A stretch of 64,000 nt of DNA, from NCBI GenBank assembly GCA_044508835.1, contig JBIQHD010000003.1:186001-250000 (forward strand), in the 5' to 3' direction. Under the pieces are notes generated by a model. That model was not told where the DNA came from. It was given only the letters and a program-made list of their open reading frames with translations, and did no database searches. This stretch comes from JAKFDI01 sp044508835. Its GTDB lineage: Bacteria > Pseudomonadota > Gammaproteobacteria > Burkholderiales > Burkholderiaceae_C. This document shows, in pieces, positions 18,733 through 28,642 of this stretch (position 1 is its first letter; every line of letters begins with the position of its first letter). A program made the position numbers and the translations under genes.

Positions 18733-19092
18733 ATGCACAGGCTGCGCACCGCGACGTTCCTGGCCCGCTGGGTCCTGGCGTCGTTCGCCCTGACGCTGCT
18801 GGCGGCCATCGCGTCGCCCATGGTCCATCCGCAGGCCATGGTGCTGGTGTGCAGCGACGGGGCACCGTCGAAGTGGATGAGCGTCGACGCCGACGGCCAT
18901 GCGGTCGAGGCCGGCCACCACACGCTCGACTGCCCGATGTGCCTGGCGAGCGGCCTCCCGCCGCCGCCCCCGGCCGTGCGCGCCCCTGCGCACCAGCCGC
19001 TGGCCCACGCGCTGCGGCCGCACGTGGCCGCGCACCTCGCCGCGGTAGCCGGTGCGCCGCTGCCGCCGCGCGGCCCGCCGGCCGCTTCCTGA
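18733..19092 (+). CDS. DUF2946 family protein
   Basis: A 119-residue protein with one N-terminal hydrophobic segment (WVLASFALTLLAAIASPMV) and the DUF2946 hallmark HHTLDCPMC, whose His and Cys residues look like a metal site. The C-terminal half is Pro/Ala/His-rich. The family's function is not established, but members often sit beside TonB-dependent receptors, as here (receptor at 19361), which suggests a part in metal uptake or sensing at the envelope. Confidence 0.75.
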   Translation: MHRLRTATFLARWVLASFALTLLAAIASPMVHPQAMVLVCSDGAPSKWMSVDADGHAVEAGHHTLDCPMCLASGLPPPPPAVRAPAHQPLAHALRPHVAAHLAAVAGAPLPPRGPPAAS

Positions 19093-19263
19093 TCCGCTGC
19101 CGCTGAAGCGGCGACCCCGGCCGGGTGCCTGACGCGCCGGGCCGTGCGTCGGCGCTGCATCTTCCCCCACGCCCCCGAGTCCGGCCGTTCGTCCCTGGAT
19201 TTGCGGGCATGCGGTCTGCGCACCTCGCGCTGCCGCCCTGACGCCGATCCGCCATGGACAAGT

Positions 19264-19333
19264 CCCGTTCGGGCTGAGCCTGTCGAAGCCCTGCAGTTGC
19301 ACACGGGCACTTCGACAAGCTCAGTGCGAACGG
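19264..19333. repeat. inverted pair of TTCGACA-type repeats (family B)
   Basis: Two facing copies, 19264-19290 (CCGTTCGGGCTGAGCCTG core) and 19310-19333 (TTCGACAAGCTCAGTGCG core), are able to form a hairpin of roughly 25 base pairs with mismatches. They lie between the DUF2946 gene and the TonB receptor. Further copies are at 25832-25856 and 28511-28635. Confidence 0.8.
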
Positions 19334-19360
19334 ATCGATGGCGGTTCGGGCGTCTTGCGC

Positions 19361-21502
19361 ATGACACCTACGCCAATGTCACATCCTCTCGCTCTGCATC
19401 CCGTCGCCCGCGCGCTCGCGGGCCTGCTGCCGCTTGCCTGCGCCGTCCTCCCCACCGCCGCCCAGGAACCGGCCACCCTCGCACCCGTGGTCGTCGTCGG
19501 CCGCGAGGAGCCGCGCCTGCAGGCGCCGGCCTCCACCGCCTCGCGCCTGGACCTCACGCCGCTGCAGACGCCGGCCAGCATCGACGTCGTCGACCGCCGC
19601 CGGCTGGAGTCGCGCGGCGACGCCTCCCTCGTCGACGCCATCACCCGCGTGACCGGCATCGGCAGCCTGGCGCACCCTGGCAACAGCGGCAGCTCGCTGT
19701 CCGCGCGCGGCTTCATCGACGCCACCTCGGTGATGCGCCTGTACGACGGCACGCGGCAGTACGGCGGCATCGGCGTGAGCTTCCCGTTCGACGGCTGGTC
19801 GGTCGAGCGCATCGAGGTGCTGCGCGGGCCGGCCTCGGTGATCCACGGCGACGGCGCGATCGGCGCGGTGGTCAACGTCATCCCGAAGAAGCCCACGCGC
19901 GGGCCGGCGCGCCACGAGGTCGAGGCCCGCGCCGGCAGCGACGGCACCCTGGCCGCGGCCTTCGGCAGCGGCGGCGCGCTCGGCGAGGCGCTGTCGTACC
20001 GGCTGGACGCGAGCGCCGGCCGCTCCGACGGCTGGGTCGACCGCGGCGACTCGAAGCGCCTGGCCGTGAGCGGCGCGCTCGCGCTGGAAGCGTCGCCCGA
20101 CCTGCGCATCACGCTGAGCCACGCGGTCGGGCGGCAGCGCCCGATGCGCTACTTCGGCATCCCCCTGGTCGACGGCGCGCCGCTGCCCGCGCTGCGCGAG
20201 AAGAACTACAACGTGGCCGACAGCCGCATCGACTACACCGACCGCTGGACCGAGCTGTCGGCGCACTGGACGGCGAGCCCCGACGTCACCGTGCGCGGCA
20301 AGCTCTACCACGTGACGAGCGACCGCTACTGGCGCAATGCCGAGACCTACGTCCACAACCCCGCCACCGGCCTGATCGACCGCTCGGGCAATACCGAGAT
20401 CGCGCACGACCAGGCGCAGACCGGCGCCACCACCGACGCCGCCTTCGCCGGCTCGGTCGCCGGGCGGCCGAACCAGCTGTCGGTCGGCGTCGACCTCAAC
20501 CGCAGCACGTTCCGCCACGCCAACAACACCTACGCCGGCAGCTCCGGCCCGGTCGATCCCTTCGACCCCGTGCCGGGCTGGTACGCGAGCAGCGTGCCGT
20601 TCCTGCCGCGCTACCGCAACGAGGCGCGGCAGATGGCCGTCTTCATCGAGGACCGGCTGGAACTGAGCCCGCGGTGGTCGCTGGTCGGCGGCCTGCGGCG
20701 CGACCACGCCGAGGTCTCGCGCACCGACCTCGCGACCGGCAGCCCCGCCTTCGACCGGACCTATGCCCACACCGGCTGGCGCCTGGGCGCCGTGCTCGCG
20801 CTGCGGCCGGACCTGTCGGCCTATGCGCAGTTCGCGAAGGCGTCCGACCCGGTGGCGGCGATGCTGATGCTCTCGCCCGCCAACAGCGCCTTCGGCCTGT
20901 CCACCGGGCGGCAGTTCGAAGTCGGCATCAAGCAGTCCTTCGCCGATGGCCGCGGCGACTGGACGCTCGCCGCCTACACCATCACCAAGAACAACCTGCT
21001 GACGCGCGACGCCGCCGACCCGTCGCTGCGCGTGCAGGTCGGCGAGCGCTCGTCGCGCGGCGTCGAGGGCAGCGTGTCGATGGCGCTCACGCGCAGCCTG
21101 CGGCTCGATGCCAACGTGGCGCTGCTGTCGGCGCGCTACGACGACTTCGCCGAATCGGTCGGCGGCGTCGCCGTCTCGCGCAACGGCCGGGTGCCCACCG
21201 ACGTGCCCGAGCGCCTGGCCAACGTCTGGCTCGACTGGACGGCGCAGCCGGCGTGGACGCTGTCAGGCGGCCTGCGCCACGTCGGCCGGCGCTACGCGGA
21301 CAACGCCAACACGCTGGTCCTGCCGGCCTACACCACCGTCGACCTGGCGCTGCGCTGGCAGGCCACGCCCGCCACCACGGTGACGCTGCGCGGCTTCAAC
21401 GTGTTCGACAAGCGCTACTTCACCACCGCCTACTACACGACCACGCAATGGTTCGTGGGCGAAGGGCGGCGCGTCGAGCTCGCGCTGAACCACCGGTTCT
21501 GA
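19361..21502 (+). CDS. TonB-dependent siderophore-type receptor
   Basis: About 713 residues. A signal peptide (ALAGLLPLACAVLPTAAQ) is followed by a plug domain (TPASIDVVDRRRLESRG, VEVLRGPASVIHGDGA-like signature at about 150) and a C-terminal 22-strand barrel ending in the aromatic-rich VELALNHRF. The family brings ferric siderophores or metal chelates across the outer membrane using TonB energy. No Fur box is evident just upstream. Start is ATG 19361; ATG 19376 is equally possible, and neither has a clear Shine-Dalgarno. The next gene, a PepSY protein 7 bases later, is the usual inner-membrane partner for iron release. Confidence 0.9.
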   Translation: MTPTPMSHPLALHPVARALAGLLPLACAVLPTAAQEPATLAPVVVVGREEPRLQAPASTASRLDLTPLQTPASIDVVDRRRLESRGDASLVDAITRVTGIGSLAHPGNSGSSLSARGFIDATSVMRLYDGTRQYGGIGVSFPFDGWSVERIEVLRGPASVIHGDGAIGAVVNVIPKKPTRGPARHEVEARAGSDGTLAAAFGSGGALGEALSYRLDASAGRSDGWVDRGDSKRLAVSGALALEASPDLRITLSHAVGRQRPMRYFGIPLVDGAPLPALREKNYNVADSRIDYTDRWTELSAHWTASPDVTVRGKLYHVTSDRYWRNAETYVHNPATGLIDRSGNTEIAHDQAQTGATTDAAFAGSVAGRPNQLSVGVDLNRSTFRHANNTYAGSSGPVDPFDPVPGWYASSVPFLPRYRNEARQMAVFIEDRLELSPRWSLVGGLRRDHAEVSRTDLATGSPAFDRTYAHTGWRLGAVLALRPDLSAYAQFAKASDPVAAMLMLSPANSAFGLSTGRQFEVGIKQSFADGRGDWTLAAYTITKNNLLTRDAADPSLRVQVGERSSRGVEGSVSMALTRSLRLDANVALLSARYDDFAESVGGVAVSRNGRVPTDVPERLANVWLDWTAQPAWTLSGGLRHVGRRYADNANTLVLPAYTTVDLALRWQATPATTVTLRGFNVFDKRYFTTAYYTTTQWFVGEGRRVELALNHRF

Positions 21503-21509
21503 GCGGCGC

Positions 21510-23216
21510 ATGGCGATGGCGAACGCGGCACGCGCACGGCGGCTCGTATACCTGGTCCACCGCTGGACCGGCGTGGCCGGCTGCCTGCTGATGGCGCTGT
21601 GGCTGGTCAGCGGGGTGGTGATGCTGTACGTCGGCTATCCCAAGCTGCTGCCGCGCGAGCGGCTGTCGGCGCTGCCGCCGCTGCCCGCCGGCTGCTGCGT
21701 GCCGGTGGAGGCGGCGCTCGCGGCGAGCGGCACGCCGGCGGCGATCCGCGAGCTCACGCTCACGTCCATCGCCGGGCGGCCCGCGTACCGGCTGAAGGAC
21801 GCGGGCGGCGCATGGCAGGTCGTAGACGCGCGCACCGGCCGGCGCGCGCCGGCGGTCGACGCGGCCTTCGCCGCGGCCAGCGCCCGCGCCTTCCTGCCCG
21901 GCGCGGCGGCCACGGTGCAGGGACAGGTCGACGACGACCGCTGGACGCACTCGGGCGCGCTCGATGCGCACCGGCCGCTGTTCCGGGTGCGGATGCACGA
22001 CGCCGCCTCGACGCGGCTGTACGTCTCGTCCGCCACCGGCGAGGTGGTGATGGACGCCACGCGCGCCGAGCGCGGCTGGAACCGGCTCGGCGCCTGGCTG
22101 CACTGGCTCTACATGTTCCGCGAGGGCTCGAAGGACGCGGCCTGGAGCTGGCTCGTCATCGCCCTGTCCGCGGTGTGCACGGCGAGCGCGGCCACGGGCG
22201 CGGTCGTCGGCGTCTGGCGCTGGCGCTTCGCCGGCCGCTACAGGTCGGGCGCGCGCACGCCCTACCGCGGCTTCCACATGCGCTGGCACCACGTGACGGG
22301 GCTGCTGTTCGGCGCGGTGCTGCTGGCGTGGATCTTCAGCGGGCTGATGTCGATGAACCCGCTGGGCGTCTTCGATGCCGGCACGCGGCCGGACCTGGCC
22401 GCCTACCGGCAAGGCACGCCGGGCGCGCTGCGGCCGCGCACCGGCACGGCGGACGCCCTCGCCGCCCTGCGCGACGCGGGCTTCGCCGCGCGGGAGGTCG
22501 AATGGCGCGTGCTCGCCGGCCGGCCCTACCTGCTCGCCCGCGACGCCGCGGGCGACACGCGGCTGGTAACGGATGCGCCGCAGGGCCCGGCCGTGACGGC
22601 GCGGCTGGCGGACGACGTCCTCGCGGCCGCCGGCGCCCGGCTCTTCGCCGCCGGCGTGCGCGGCACGCAGTGGCTGCAGGCGCACGACGCCTACTACTAC
22701 CCGCGCGGTGCGGCCTCGATGTACGGCGCGCGCGACCGGCGCCTGCCGGTGCTGCGCCTGGACTTCGACGATGCGGGCCGCACGGCGGCCTACCTCGACC
22801 CGCGCACCGGCGACCTCGCCCTCAGCGTCGACCGTTCGCAGCGCGCCGGCCGCTGGCTGTTCAACTTCCTGCACAGCTGGGACCTGCCGAGCTTCCTCGG
22901 CATGGCCGCGGCGCGGGAGGCGGCGCTCATCGCGCTGAGCCTCGGCGCCCTGGCCATCGCGCTCACCGGCACGGTGATCGGCGTGCGGCGCCTGGCGGCT
23001 CAGTTGTGGCTCAGGCGCGGCGCTGGGCACCGGCGCGCACCGCGAGCGCCGCGGCTTCCTCCGGGCCGCCGAACCACGGGTCGCCGCGCAGGTAGGCGGC
23101 GGCCATGTCGAGCGCGTCCAGGCCCCAGAACAGGCGGCCGTCGACCTCGATCGTCGGCACGCCGAAGATGCCCTTCGCCACGGCCTGCGCGGTCGCGTCC
23201 TTCAGCGACTGCTTGA
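21510..23216 (+). CDS. PepSY-associated membrane protein (probable ferric-chelate reductase partner)
   Basis: Up to 568 residues. The N terminus has the PepSY-TM start VYLVHRWTGVAGCLLMALWL with a conserved His in helix 1. A large periplasmic part with PepSY-like strands follows, then WSWLVIALSAVCTASAATG, the WHHVTGLLFGAVLLAWIFSGL helix with paired His, a second periplasmic part and a last helix (ALIALSLGALAIALTGTVIG). His residues in helices suggest haem or electron transfer. Transcribed with the TonB receptor. The family-like part ends near 23005, yet the frame stays open to 23216, running 206 bases antisense into the isomerase gene. That Arg/Pro-rich tail may be real or reflect a frameshift. 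Confidence 0.82.
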   Translation: MAMANAARARRLVYLVHRWTGVAGCLLMALWLVSGVVMLYVGYPKLLPRERLSALPPLPAGCCVPVEAALAASGTPAAIRELTLTSIAGRPAYRLKDAGGAWQVVDARTGRRAPAVDAAFAAASARAFLPGAAATVQGQVDDDRWTHSGALDAHRPLFRVRMHDAASTRLYVSSATGEVVMDATRAERGWNRLGAWLHWLYMFREGSKDAAWSWLVIALSAVCTASAATGAVVGVWRWRFAGRYRSGARTPYRGFHMRWHHVTGLLFGAVLLAWIFSGLMSMNPLGVFDAGTRPDLAAYRQGTPGALRPRTGTADALAALRDAGFAAREVEWRVLAGRPYLLARDAAGDTRLVTDAPQGPAVTARLADDVLAAAGARLFAAGVRGTQWLQAHDAYYYPRGAASMYGARDRRLPVLRLDFDDAGRTAAYLDPRTGDLALSVDRSQRAGRWLFNFLHSWDLPSFLGMAAAREAALIALSLGALAIALTGTVIGVRRLAAQLWLRRGAGHRRAPRAPRLPPGRRTTGRRAGRRRPCRARPGPRTGGRRPRSSARRRCPSPRPARSRPSATA

Positions 23217-23667
23217 CGGCCTCGCCGGCAGGATCGAGCGCCGGCGCGAGCGCCGCCTGCAGCGCCTGCAGGCGGGCCGGATCGTCCGGGTCGCCGCCGC
23301 CGCGCCACACGTGGTGCAGGACCTGCTCGCACGCATGGCGGCTCGGCGTGCCGAGCGGCGGCGCGCAGGCCGGTGTGCAGGCAATCGCCAGGCGCAGCAG
23401 CGCGAGCGGGTTGAACGGGTGCTGCGCCGGCATCTGCAGCGCGATGCCGTGGCGGTGGGCGAGCCAGGCCACGTGCCGGTAGGTCCAGGCGCGCTTGGGC
23501 TCGATCTCGGCCGGCCCCTTCTGGCCCCAGTGCGAAAGCAGCCCGGCGAACAGCAGCGGCCGGTAGGCGACCTCCACGCTCAGGCCCTCGAGCGCCTGCG
23601 GCAGCCGCTCGAAGGCGAGGTAGGCGAAGGGCGAGACGACGTCGAAATGGAAGTTCAGGTGCTTCAT
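23011..23667 (-). CDS. 2-hydroxychromene-2-carboxylate isomerase/DsbA-like (kappa GST) family protein
   Basis: A 218-residue thioredoxin-fold protein. The N-terminal FHFDVVSPFAYLAFERLP carries the active-site-like Ser of the kappa-GST/HCCA isomerase group instead of a CxxC pair. The C-terminal GIFGVPTIEVDGRLFWGLD holds the cis-Pro. Such enzymes use glutathione to isomerise aromatic breakdown products, but many members have no assigned substrate. It has a paralogue at 31234. The start ATG 23667 overlaps the stop of the DUF1289 gene by four bases, so the two are co-translated. Confidence 0.85.
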   Translation of the reverse strand: MKHLNFHFDVVSPFAYLAFERLPQALEGLSVEVAYRPLLFAGLLSHWGQKGPAEIEPKRAWTYRHVAWLAHRHGIALQMPAQHPFNPLALLRLAIACTPACAPPLGTPSRHACEQVLHHVWRGGGDPDDPARLQALQAALAPALDPAGEAVKQSLKDATAQAVAKGIFGVPTIEVDGRLFWGLDALDMAAAYLRGDPWFGGPEEAAALAVRAGAQRRA

Positions 23668-23870
23668 GCGTCACGGGCCGGTGGATCGGAGGATGCGCGC
23701 TGCGCACGCCGCAGTTCCAGCCGCTGCCACACGGCGCGCTTGTCGTCCTCGTCCATCGTCGACCAGCCGGCGATCTCGTCGATCGTGCGCAGGCAGCCCT
23801 CGCACCAGCCGGTGCGCGCATCCATGCGGCACACGTCGATGCAGGGGCTGGGCACGGGATCGGCAGGCAT
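23664..23870 (-). CDS. DUF1289 small cysteine protein
   Basis: 68 residues starting MPADPVPSPCIDVC. It has the DUF1289 pattern: SPCIDVC, then TGWCEGCLRTIDEI and W, giving four Cys that look like a metal or Fe-S site. The function of the family is unknown. I chose ATG 23870 because the conserved part begins there; an upstream start at 23909 would add 13 unconserved residues. It is translationally coupled to the isomerase gene that follows. Confidence 0.82.
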   Translation of the reverse strand: MPADPVPSPCIDVCRMDARTGWCEGCLRTIDEIAGWSTMDEDDKRAVWQRLELRRAQRASSDPPARDA

Positions 23871-23956
23871 CACGACGACGGATGGGAACGTGGATTGCAA
23901 TGCTCCCACACCGCCCGTGCGGGTGCGGGCGGTTCATTCCCGAGAAAGGAACAGCC

Positions 23957-24370
23957 ATGGAATTCCACCGCGGACGCCTCCTGGACCATGTGCAGCTGCG
24001 CGTTGCCGACGTCGACCGCAGCCTGCGCTTCTACCGCGCCGTGCTCGAAGCCGTCGGCCGCGCCGACGCGCTGCACGAAGGCTCGGGTTTCTTCTGGGCC
24101 GACGAGCTCTACGTCGACAAGGCCGACGGGCCGGTGAGCCGGGTGCACATCGCCTTCCAGGCGGACGGCGAAGACATGGTGCGCCGCTTCCACGAACGCG
24201 CGCTCGCCACGGGCGGCGTGGACCACGGCGCACCCGGCCCGCGCGACTACCACCCCGGGTACTACGCCGCCTTCGTGCGCGACCCGGACGGCAACAACAT
24301 CGAGGCCGTCTACCACGGCAAGAACAGGCGCTCGGCGGAATCGGTCGTGTTCACGCCGGTGCAGGACTGA
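23957..24370 (+). CDS. VOC (glyoxalase/bleomycin resistance) family protein
   Basis: A 137-residue vicinal oxygen chelate protein. The DHVQLRVADVDRSLRFYRAV start provides the first His ligand and PDGNNIEAVYHG the last Glu ligand, with a His (VHIAFQ) between. Metal-dependent isomerase, lyase or dioxygenase activity is possible; the substrate is unknown. Start ATG 23957 follows GAAAGGAACAGCC. It is divergent from the DUF1289 gene, and its last 20 bases overlap the tail of the convergent YbaK gene. Confidence 0.85.
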   Translation: MEFHRGRLLDHVQLRVADVDRSLRFYRAVLEAVGRADALHEGSGFFWADELYVDKADGPVSRVHIAFQADGEDMVRRFHERALATGGVDHGAPGPRDYHPGYYAAFVRDPDGNNIEAVYHGKNRRSAESVVFTPVQD

Positions 24371-24854
24371 CCTGCACCACGTCGGCCACCGGCGCCGAGG
24401 TGAGCCCCACCAGTTGGTCCGGGCTCAACCGGAACACGCCGTTCGGATGCCCCGCCGCGGCCCAGATCTCGTCGAAGCGGAACAGCTCGCGGTCGATCAG
24501 CGAGACGGGCGGCGTGGCGTGCCCCACCGGCGACACGCCGCCGATGGTGAAGCCGGTGGCGCGCTTGACGAACTCGGCGTCGGCGCGGCCTATGGCGCCG
24601 ACGATCGCCGCCACCTTCTTCTCGTCCACCCGCCGGTCGCCCGAGGTGATGACGAGCACCGCCGCGTCGTCGCTCTTGCGGCGGAAGATCACGCTCTTGG
24701 CGATCTGCCCCACGCTCACGCGCAGCGCGTCGGCCGCCTCCTGCGAGGTGCGCGCGGCCACCTCGAGGAACACCGGCACGTGCGGATGCTGCAGCGCCTG
24801 CAGCAGCTGCGACACGCGGCGAAAGCCTTCGGGACGTTCGGCTTCCGCTTCCAT
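24351..24854 (-). CDS. YbaK/EbsC family aminoacyl-tRNA deacylase
   Basis: A 167-residue member of the YbaK/ProX editing family. The conserved AKSVIFRRKSDD supplies the catalytic Lys, and VKRATGFTIGGVSPVGH the glycine-rich motif in which VGH is normal. These proteins hydrolyse mischarged aminoacyl-tRNA in trans. The start ATG 24854 overlaps the HMG-CoA lyase stop by one base (TGATG), so it is the last gene of the liuB-C-DUF4126-D-E transcript, an odd companion for a catabolic operon. Confidence 0.87.
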   Translation of the reverse strand: MEAEAERPEGFRRVSQLLQALQHPHVPVFLEVAARTSQEAADALRVSVGQIAKSVIFRRKSDDAAVLVITSGDRRVDEKKVAAIVGAIGRADAEFVKRATGFTIGGVSPVGHATPPVSLIDRELFRFDEIWAAAGHPNGVFRLSPDQLVGLTSAPVADVVQVSPAPA

Positions 24855-25774
24855 CACGCCGCCTCCATCGCCGCGGCGCGCTTGGCGAGCAGCGCATTGC
24901 CCACGCGCGACACCGGCTTGCGGCCGAGCACGCCGGAGATGTAGGCCGCGGCGTCCACCAGCCGTTCGATGTCGATGCCGGTCTCGATGCCCAGGCCGTC
25001 GAGCAGGAACAGCACGTCCTCGGTGGCCACGTTGCCCGTCGCGCCCTTGGCATAGGGGCAGCCGCCCAGGCCCGCCACGCTGGCATCGAACACGTGGACG
25101 CCCATCTGCAGGCAGGCGTACACGTTGCCGATGGCCTGGCCGTAGGTGTCGTGGAAATGGCCGCTCACCTCGTGCAGCGGGTAGTGCTTCAGGGCCCGCT
25201 CCATCGCCGCCTGCACCTTCCTCGGCGTGCCCACGCCGATGGTGTCGGCGATGCTGCAGTGGTCCACGCCGATGGCCTTGAACAGCTCGACCACGCGCTC
25301 CACTTCGTCGGCGCTCACCTCGCCCTGGTAGGGGCAGCCCACCGCGCACGACAGCGCGCCGCGCACGCGCAGCCGGTTCGCATGCGCCGCTTCCACCACC
25401 GGGCGGAAGCGCTCGATGCTTTCCTCGATGCTGCAGTTGATGTTGCGCCGGCTGAAGGCCTCGGTGGCGGCGGCGAACACGACCACCTCGTCGGGGTTCG
25501 TGGACAGCGCGGCCTCCATGCCCTTCATGTTGGGCACCAGCACGGAGTAGCGCACGTCGCCGCGCCGCTCGATGCCGGCCATGACCTCGGCGTTGTCGGC
25601 CATCTGCGGCACCCACTTGGGGCTCACGAAGCTGGTGACCTCGATGTGCCGCAGGCCCGCGGCCTGCAGCAGGCGCACGAGCTCGATCTTGTGCGCGGCG
25701 GCGACGGGCTGCTTCTCGTTCTGCAGGCCGTCGCGCGGGCCGACGTCGACGAGGGTGACGTGGTGGGGGATCAT
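24854..25774 (-). CDS. liuE: hydroxymethylglutaryl-CoA lyase
   Basis: A 306-residue TIM-barrel enzyme. The N-terminal LVDVGPRDGLQNEK holds the metal and substrate residues, and the family signature VAGLGGCPYAKGATGN carries the catalytic Cys. It cleaves 3-hydroxy-3-methylglutaryl-CoA to acetyl-CoA and acetoacetate, the last step of leucine degradation. Start ATG 25774; a longer frame to 25912 is repeat sequence. It follows the carboxylase alpha gene after a short gap that holds a family B repeat. Confidence 0.95.
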   Translation of the reverse strand: MIPHHVTLVDVGPRDGLQNEKQPVAAAHKIELVRLLQAAGLRHIEVTSFVSPKWVPQMADNAEVMAGIERRGDVRYSVLVPNMKGMEAALSTNPDEVVVFAAATEAFSRRNINCSIEESIERFRPVVEAAHANRLRVRGALSCAVGCPYQGEVSADEVERVVELFKAIGVDHCSIADTIGVGTPRKVQAAMERALKHYPLHEVSGHFHDTYGQAIGNVYACLQMGVHVFDASVAGLGGCPYAKGATGNVATEDVLFLLDGLGIETGIDIERLVDAAAYISGVLGRKPVSRVGNALLAKRAAAMEAA

Positions 25775-25831
25775 GGGGAGGGTCTTTCGGTGAAGCTGGA
25801 CAAGATAACGCAGCGGTGTGCCGGCTCGCGG

Positions 25832-25856
25832 ACTTCGATACCTCAGTCCGAACGGG
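25832..25856. repeat. single TTCGATA-type repeat (family B)
   Basis: One copy (core TTCGATACCTCAGTCCGAAC) in the 88-base gap between liuD and liuE. It matches the copies at 28511-28635 and 19264-19333 in its TTCGA, CTCAG and CGAACGG blocks. It lies inside a presumed operon, so it would be transcribed. Confidence 0.75.
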
Positions 25857-25862
25857 GTTCTT

Positions 25863-27863
<2,001 letters not shown>

Positions 27864-27870
27864 CGACACC

Positions 27871-28491
27871 TCAAGCAGTCGGGCCGGCACGCAGCCCGCC
27901 GGTAACGCGGCGCGCGAGCGCCCGCAGGAATTTCGCCAGCAGCCAGATCAGCGCCACCATCACGGCCAGCGCCAGCACCAGAACGACGAAGAACACGGCC
28001 GGGCTGGCCCACGACAGCCACAGCATCGCCGGCACCACGGCATCGCCCAGCAGCGACATGCCGACGTTGGAGAAAGGCTCGGGCGACGTGTTGACGGCCG
28101 CGCGCGTGGTGGCCTTGGCGACGTGGCTGGTGGCGGCCAGCGTGCCGCCGAGCAGGGCCGCCACCGTGGCCATCGTGGCCTGGTCGGCGCCGAACACCGA
28201 GGCGGCGAGCGCCGCGCCGGCGGGGATGCGCAGCACCGTGTGCGCCACGTCCCACAGCGAGTCGAGGCCGGGGATCTTGTCGGCGAAGAACTCGACGAAG
28301 AGCATGAAGCCGCTGGCGCCCAGCATGGCCGGGTGCTGCAGCACCTTCAAGCCCGCGGGCAGGTCGACCCAGCCGAGCGTGCCGGCCAGGCCGGTGAGGA
28401 ACACCACCGCGTACAGCCGCAGCCCGCTCGCCCAGCCGAGCGCGGCGGCGATGGCGAGGAGCTGGGGGGTGTCGAGGTCGAGCGGGGTCAT
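27871..28491 (-). CDS. DUF4126 membrane protein
   Basis: A 206-residue protein with about five hydrophobic helices and the DUF4126 features GWASGLRLYAVVFLTGLAG, a conserved Asp/Lys loop (FFADKIPGLDSLWD) and GGTLAATSHVAKATTR. The family has no established function. It sits between liuC and liuD in a leucine-catabolism operon, seven bases before liuD. A transport or membrane role tied to the pathway is possible, but nothing in the sequence shows it. Confidence 0.82.
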   Translation of the reverse strand: MTPLDLDTPQLLAIAAALGWASGLRLYAVVFLTGLAGTLGWVDLPAGLKVLQHPAMLGASGFMLFVEFFADKIPGLDSLWDVAHTVLRIPAGAALAASVFGADQATMATVAALLGGTLAATSHVAKATTRAAVNTSPEPFSNVGMSLLGDAVVPAMLWLSWASPAVFFVVLVLALAVMVALIWLLAKFLRALARRVTGGLRAGPTA

Positions 28492-28510
28492 CGGCCGATG
28501 CGAAACGGGC

Positions 28511-28635
28511 GCTTCGACAGGCTCAGCGCGAACGGAACCCGGGGGCGTCGCGCCGCATCATCGACCCGTTCGGGCTGAGGTATCGAAGCCCCTGCGTCCG
28601 CGAACCCGGCCCTTCGATACCTCAGGGCGAACGGG
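28511..28635. repeat. cluster of three TTCGACA/TTCGATA repeats (family B)
   Basis: Three copies with alternating orientation: 28511-28535 (forward), 28565-28590 (reverse) and 28611-28635 (forward). They fill the gap between liuC and the DUF4126 gene. Neighbouring facing copies can form hairpins. The last two share the TATC variant seen at 25832, so they are closer to that copy than to the pair at 19264. Confidence 0.82.
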
Positions 28636-28642
28636 GACGACT

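Noticed and set aside
28511..28635. Possible CRISPR-like array
   Set aside because: Three units alternate in orientation, vary in sequence and have unequal spacing; there are no cas genes. It is a palindromic intergenic repeat cluster.
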